Shown: piece by piece, positions 63,276 to 64,000 of the stretch | Layout of the letters: every line of letters begins with the position of its first letter | How positions within the stretch are numbered: the first letter of the stretch is position 1 | NCBI GenBank assembly: GCA_026874595.1 | Contig: CM049313.1 | Location: forward strand, 49,901,659 to 49,965,658 | From: Sipunculus nudus | Taxonomy: Eukaryota > Annelida > Sipuncula > Golfingiida > Sipunculidae | Direction of reading: 5' to 3' | DNA length: 64,000 nt | The notes under the pieces: model-generated | Seen by the model: the letters and a program-made list of their open reading frames with translations, nothing else | Databases searched by the model: none | Told to the model about the DNA's origin: nothing | Program-made: the position numbers and the translations under genes

Positions 63276-64000
63276 CCAAAGACCACCGTATGCACTACTT
63301 TAAATACCCTTATACCCTGGAGGCTTATTAAATTCATCAAACTAATACAATGCCTTGTCTGCTTTTTCTACTATGTACCAACTATGTTCATGAGCACACT
63401 CATTACTAAATACGCCGGGAACAAAACACTCTTAACCCCAAAGTGATCGTTTTAACAAAAGGCATAACTAGACCTCCAGCTCACATGGCAACCTTTCATT
63501 AAAAACCGCCATTGTTGTACAACAAAACAGACTGACCGACGCGTCGATTCTCGATCAACAAATACGAAGGAACAGCTCACCCAGTACAGATAACTCGAGG
63601 AATGAAAATAAAACAAAATGACACGATCCACGACAAGTGCATTTGTGACTCGCGTGAATCCTAATTCTACCGTCCTACTTATTGTATCTGCCCATGCCGA
63701 AGGACGTTGTCGATCTTGCCTTTGAGTTGAGCAACATATTCCTCATTATTTGGTTCTTTTTCCCTGAGCTCTTCGTCTAGTTTTAATTTGGTTTGGAAAT
63801 ATCTGAACATCAGGTTTATTCCTGACCATGTCTACAGGTAATAATATATATGGGCATAAGTATAGCCACTAGGACGCCTGAAATCATGTTTATTGTTTAA
63901 AAAAAATTTACTAATCGTCTGAAGTAATACCATGCTAGAATTACAATTTTCGTTTTACACATAAATATTAATATACATACCTCGGCCGTATCTCAAAGTA
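63276..64000. other. Window end, nothing recognised
   Basis: Moderately GC-richer than average. No frame with recognisable motifs. The segment may be the flank of a gene beyond the window. Confidence 0.4.

Overview
The window looks like nuclear DNA of an AT-rich invertebrate, most likely a lophotrochozoan and probably a bivalve mollusc. The grounds are split genes with GT-AG introns, long (TA)n and (GA)n microsatellites, a Tx1/L1-type LINE, Tigger/pogo DNA transposons, a Gypsy remnant, a tRNA-derived SINE, and a CCCCGCCACAAAGTGG-type interspersed repeat that I associate with bivalves. The phylum is inference. There is nothing prokaryotic (no operons, no CRISPR).

The backbone is a head-to-tail tandem array of five copies of one solute carrier gene (SLC22 family, organic cation transporter-like), all on the minus strand. 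From upstream (right) to downstream (left) they are: copy F (57279-60798, three decayed exons); copy E (44457-51494, complete, 11 exons, 535 codons); copy C/D (25604-39010, pseudogene split by a 7.2-kb LINE); copy B (18559-22732, last two exons only); and copy A (5163-10859, 11 exon positions but disabled by a truncated exon 2, a 7-nt deletion and a frameshift). Intron positions and phases are the same wherever they can be compared, so the array arose by local duplication. Only copy E can make a transporter.

Mobile DNA has moulded the array. A 5'-truncated Tx1-like LINE (29711-36894) landed 6 nt past exon 5 of copy C/D, leaving a 15-bp target-site duplication. A 964-bp Tigger derivative with perfect 14-bp terminal inverted repeats sits in intron 5 of the working copy E. 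A solo-LTR-like element with a Gypsy pol remnant lies between copies A and B, and a second Tigger fragment and a tRNA-derived SINE lie upstream.

The remainder is intergenic or intronic DNA rich in tandem structure: a three-unit ~330-bp array inside an inverted repeat (3.1-5.0 kb), a ~36-bp minisatellite (11.2-11.8 kb), a cluster of short palindromic ACGACTGGTCGT words (20.6-21.5 kb), seven ~178-bp units with hairpin ends (25.9-27.3 kb), a 270-bp tandem duplication (53.97-54.51 kb) and a ~30-bp minisatellite (63 kb). One candidate two-exon small gene (39136-40024) sits in a GC-rich patch upstream of copy C/D. I recognise no other genes. Most short open frames look like chance frames in AT-rich DNA.
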